NCBI GenBank assembly: GCA_045535095.1
Contig: JAZSKY010000070.1
Coordinates: 1-22,546, forward strand
Length of the DNA: 22,546 nt
Reading direction: 5' to 3'
Source: SIG672 sp045535095
Lineage (GTDB): Bacteria; Bacillota; Clostridia; Oscillospirales; CAG-272
In this document: one piece after another, positions 21,330 through 22,546 of the stretch
Position numbering within the stretch: position 1 is the stretch's first letter
Layout of the letters: every line of letters starts with the position of its first letter
Made by a program: the position numbers and the translations under genes
The notes under the pieces: generated by a model
The model's input: the letters and a program-made list of their open reading frames with translations, nothing else
Databases searched by the model: none
Told to the model about the DNA's origin: nothing

Positions 21330-22546
21330 TCAGAATATCGGATATCCTGCCGCCTCGTGAGCCGCTTTAAGCTCGTCACAGAGCTGTACGATCTCATCAG
21401 TGGAAAGCTGGCTTCCGGTGTGAGGATCGAGCATTGCAGCGTGGTAAACGTGCTCCATAGACATTTCGTGAGCCGCCGCTATCGTGAGAAGCTGAACGTT
21501 GATGTTGGTCATGTTCATAGCCGCACACTGGGGAGGAAGCTCGCCGGCGAAGGTCGGGTGGATTCCCGCTTTGTCGACCATACAAGCAACCTCTACGCAT
21601 GCGTTAGCAGGAAGGTTCGAGATAAGTCCGTTATTGATAACGTTTCCACCGATCTTGTAGGGAACGTCGGTAACCATTGCTTCCATAATACGAGAAGCGT
21701 ATTCCTTGGAACGCGTGTGCGTTACGTTTCCGCCTGCCATAAGCTCTTCTCTCTGAGTAGCCCACTTTTCGATGTTCTTTATGCAGCGTCTGGGATACTC
21801 GTCAAGCGGAATGTTGAATTTCTCGATAAGCTCGGGACGGTTTTCCTTGATGTAAAGGTAGTTGTACTCCGCGTTGTGCTCACTGGACTCGGTGCAGTAG
21901 TAGCCGAACTTGTCAATATAGTCGTATCTGACCATATCTCCGTGCTTTTTGGTAGCATTCTTTTCCTTTGCGCGACGCTTGATCTCGGGGTAAAGGTCGT
22001 TTCCGTCCTTGTCGCGGATGTCAAGGAGCCATCCCATGTGGTTGATACCTGCGATAGTTTCGTATCTGCCTTCCATCTTGTCCTCCATGCCGAGGTCTTT
22101 GAGAAGGTGATGTGAGCAGACCTGTACGCTGTGGCAAAGACCGATAGTCTTGACCTTGGTGTATCTCTGCATATAGCCTGCGAGTATCGCCATCGGGTTA
22201 GTGTAGTTAAGAAGCCAAGCGTTGGGACATACCTCTTCTATATCTGCGGCAAACTCCTTCATTACGTGAATGGTACGGAGTCCTCTGAAAATACCGCCGA
22301 TTCCGAGCGTGTCGCCGATAGTCTGGCGAAGGCCGTACTTCTTGGGAATTTCAAAGTCGATTATCGTGCAGGGATCGTAGAGACCGCCCTGAATAGCGTT
22401 GATTCCGAAATTTGCGCCGCGAAGAGCGTCCTTGCGCTGTTCTACGCCGAGATACTTCTTGACGGTTGCGCGGTTTTCGTTAATGTTCTTGTTAAGAGTG
22501 GTGATAAGAAGATAGGAATCCTCAAGGCGCTCCTCGTCAATATCGT
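21330..22546 (-). CDS. melA: GH4 alpha-galactosidase/alpha-glucosidase, 5' end outside window
   Basis: The frame is open from the right edge of the window to its stop at 21330, giving the last 405 or so residues of a glycoside hydrolase family 4 enzyme. These use NAD and a divalent metal for redox-assisted cleavage, normally of 6-phospho- or free alpha-glycosides. Upstream of the internal ATG at 22262 the coding continues (GLRQTIGDTLGIGGIFRGLR), so that ATG is not the start. Visible are NYTNPMAI, GLCHSVQ (metal-ligand Cys), GINHMGW (metal-ligand His) and a C-terminal HTGSQLSTDEI. The DTLGIGGIFRGLRT stretch is characteristic of MelA-type alpha-galactosidases, but glucosidase or galacturonidase activity cannot be excluded. 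The N-terminal NAD-binding GxGS motif would lie outside the window. Confidence 0.9.
   Translation of the reverse strand, partial: DIDEERLEDSYLLITTLNKNINENRATVKKYLGVEQRKDALRGANFGINAIQGGLYDPCTIIDFEIPKKYGLRQTIGDTLGIGGIFRGLRTIHVMKEFAADIEEVCPNAWLLNYTNPMAILAGYMQRYTKVKTIGLCHSVQVCSHHLLKDLGMEDKMEGRYETIAGINHMGWLLDIRDKDGNDLYPEIKRRAKEKNATKKHGDMVRYDYIDKFGYYCTESSEHNAEYNYLYIKENRPELIEKFNIPLDEYPRRCIKNIEKWATQREELMAGGNVTHTRSKEYASRIMEAMVTDVPYKIGGNVINNGLISNLPANACVEVACMVDKAGIHPTFAGELPPQCAAMNMTNINVQLLTIAAAHEMSMEHVYHAAMLDPHTGSQLSTDEIVQLCDELKAAHEAAGYPIF

Overview
The window looks like a chromosomal segment from an uncultured, probably gut-associated member of the Clostridia (Bacillota). The basis is AGGAGG-type ribosome binding sites, TTGACA/TATAAT promoters, U-tract hairpin terminators, Gram-positive lipoprotein signals (short, basic, Cys at 21-29), a B. 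subtilis-type NrnA, a class II Zn-finger thymidine kinase and Clostridia-typical neighbours (RDD protein, MsmX/UgpC-type ATPase). Base composition is near balanced by eye, except for AT-rich intergenic stretches and an AT-rich gene fragment at the left edge. No tRNA, rRNA, CRISPR array or mobile element is visible, and no gene-free stretch exceeds 300 bases.

Layout. (1) 1-1746: the tail of a small AT-rich gene, a terminator, then a monocistronic URO-D superfamily gene with its own consensus promoter and terminator. (2) 1873-2711: an RDD-family membrane protein. (3) 2787-10997, plus strand: a five- or six-cistron block encoding a complete CUT1 ABC importer (ATPase, two permeases, lipoprotein binding protein), a lipoprotein with a staphylococcal-nuclease domain and OB folds, and an 809-residue lipoprotein made of Ig-like and OB-fold modules. 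It ends at a strong terminator. (4) 11072-12356: a separately promoted lipoprotein with an Ig-like domain and a barnase-like ribonuclease domain in which all four catalytic positions are kept. (5) 12360-20528, minus strand: a ten-gene run with gaps of 2-20 nt or overlaps, tdk-deoC-deoD-deoB-cdd-pdp-udk-nrnA-nrnA-surE. (6) 20673-22546: a cytoplasmic class 3 lipase-like gene (plus) convergent with the 3' part of a GH4 alpha-galactosidase gene (minus).

How the parts may work together (inference). The nuclease lipoproteins would cut DNA and RNA at the cell surface. OB-fold modules could hold the polymer or its fragments. The neighbouring ABC importer could bring in a product. Inside, two NrnA-type enzymes would finish short oligonucleotides, SurE would dephosphorylate nucleotides, and Cdd, Pdp, DeoD, DeoB and DeoC would convert (deoxy)nucleosides to free bases plus pentose phosphates, with deoxyribose phosphate ending as glyceraldehyde-3-phosphate and acetaldehyde. 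Udk and Tdk would rescue pyrimidine nucleosides. The whole 2.8-20.5 kb stretch therefore reads as a candidate extracellular nucleic acid utilisation locus. Each family is known; their combination here, and the importer's substrate, are the unproven parts.
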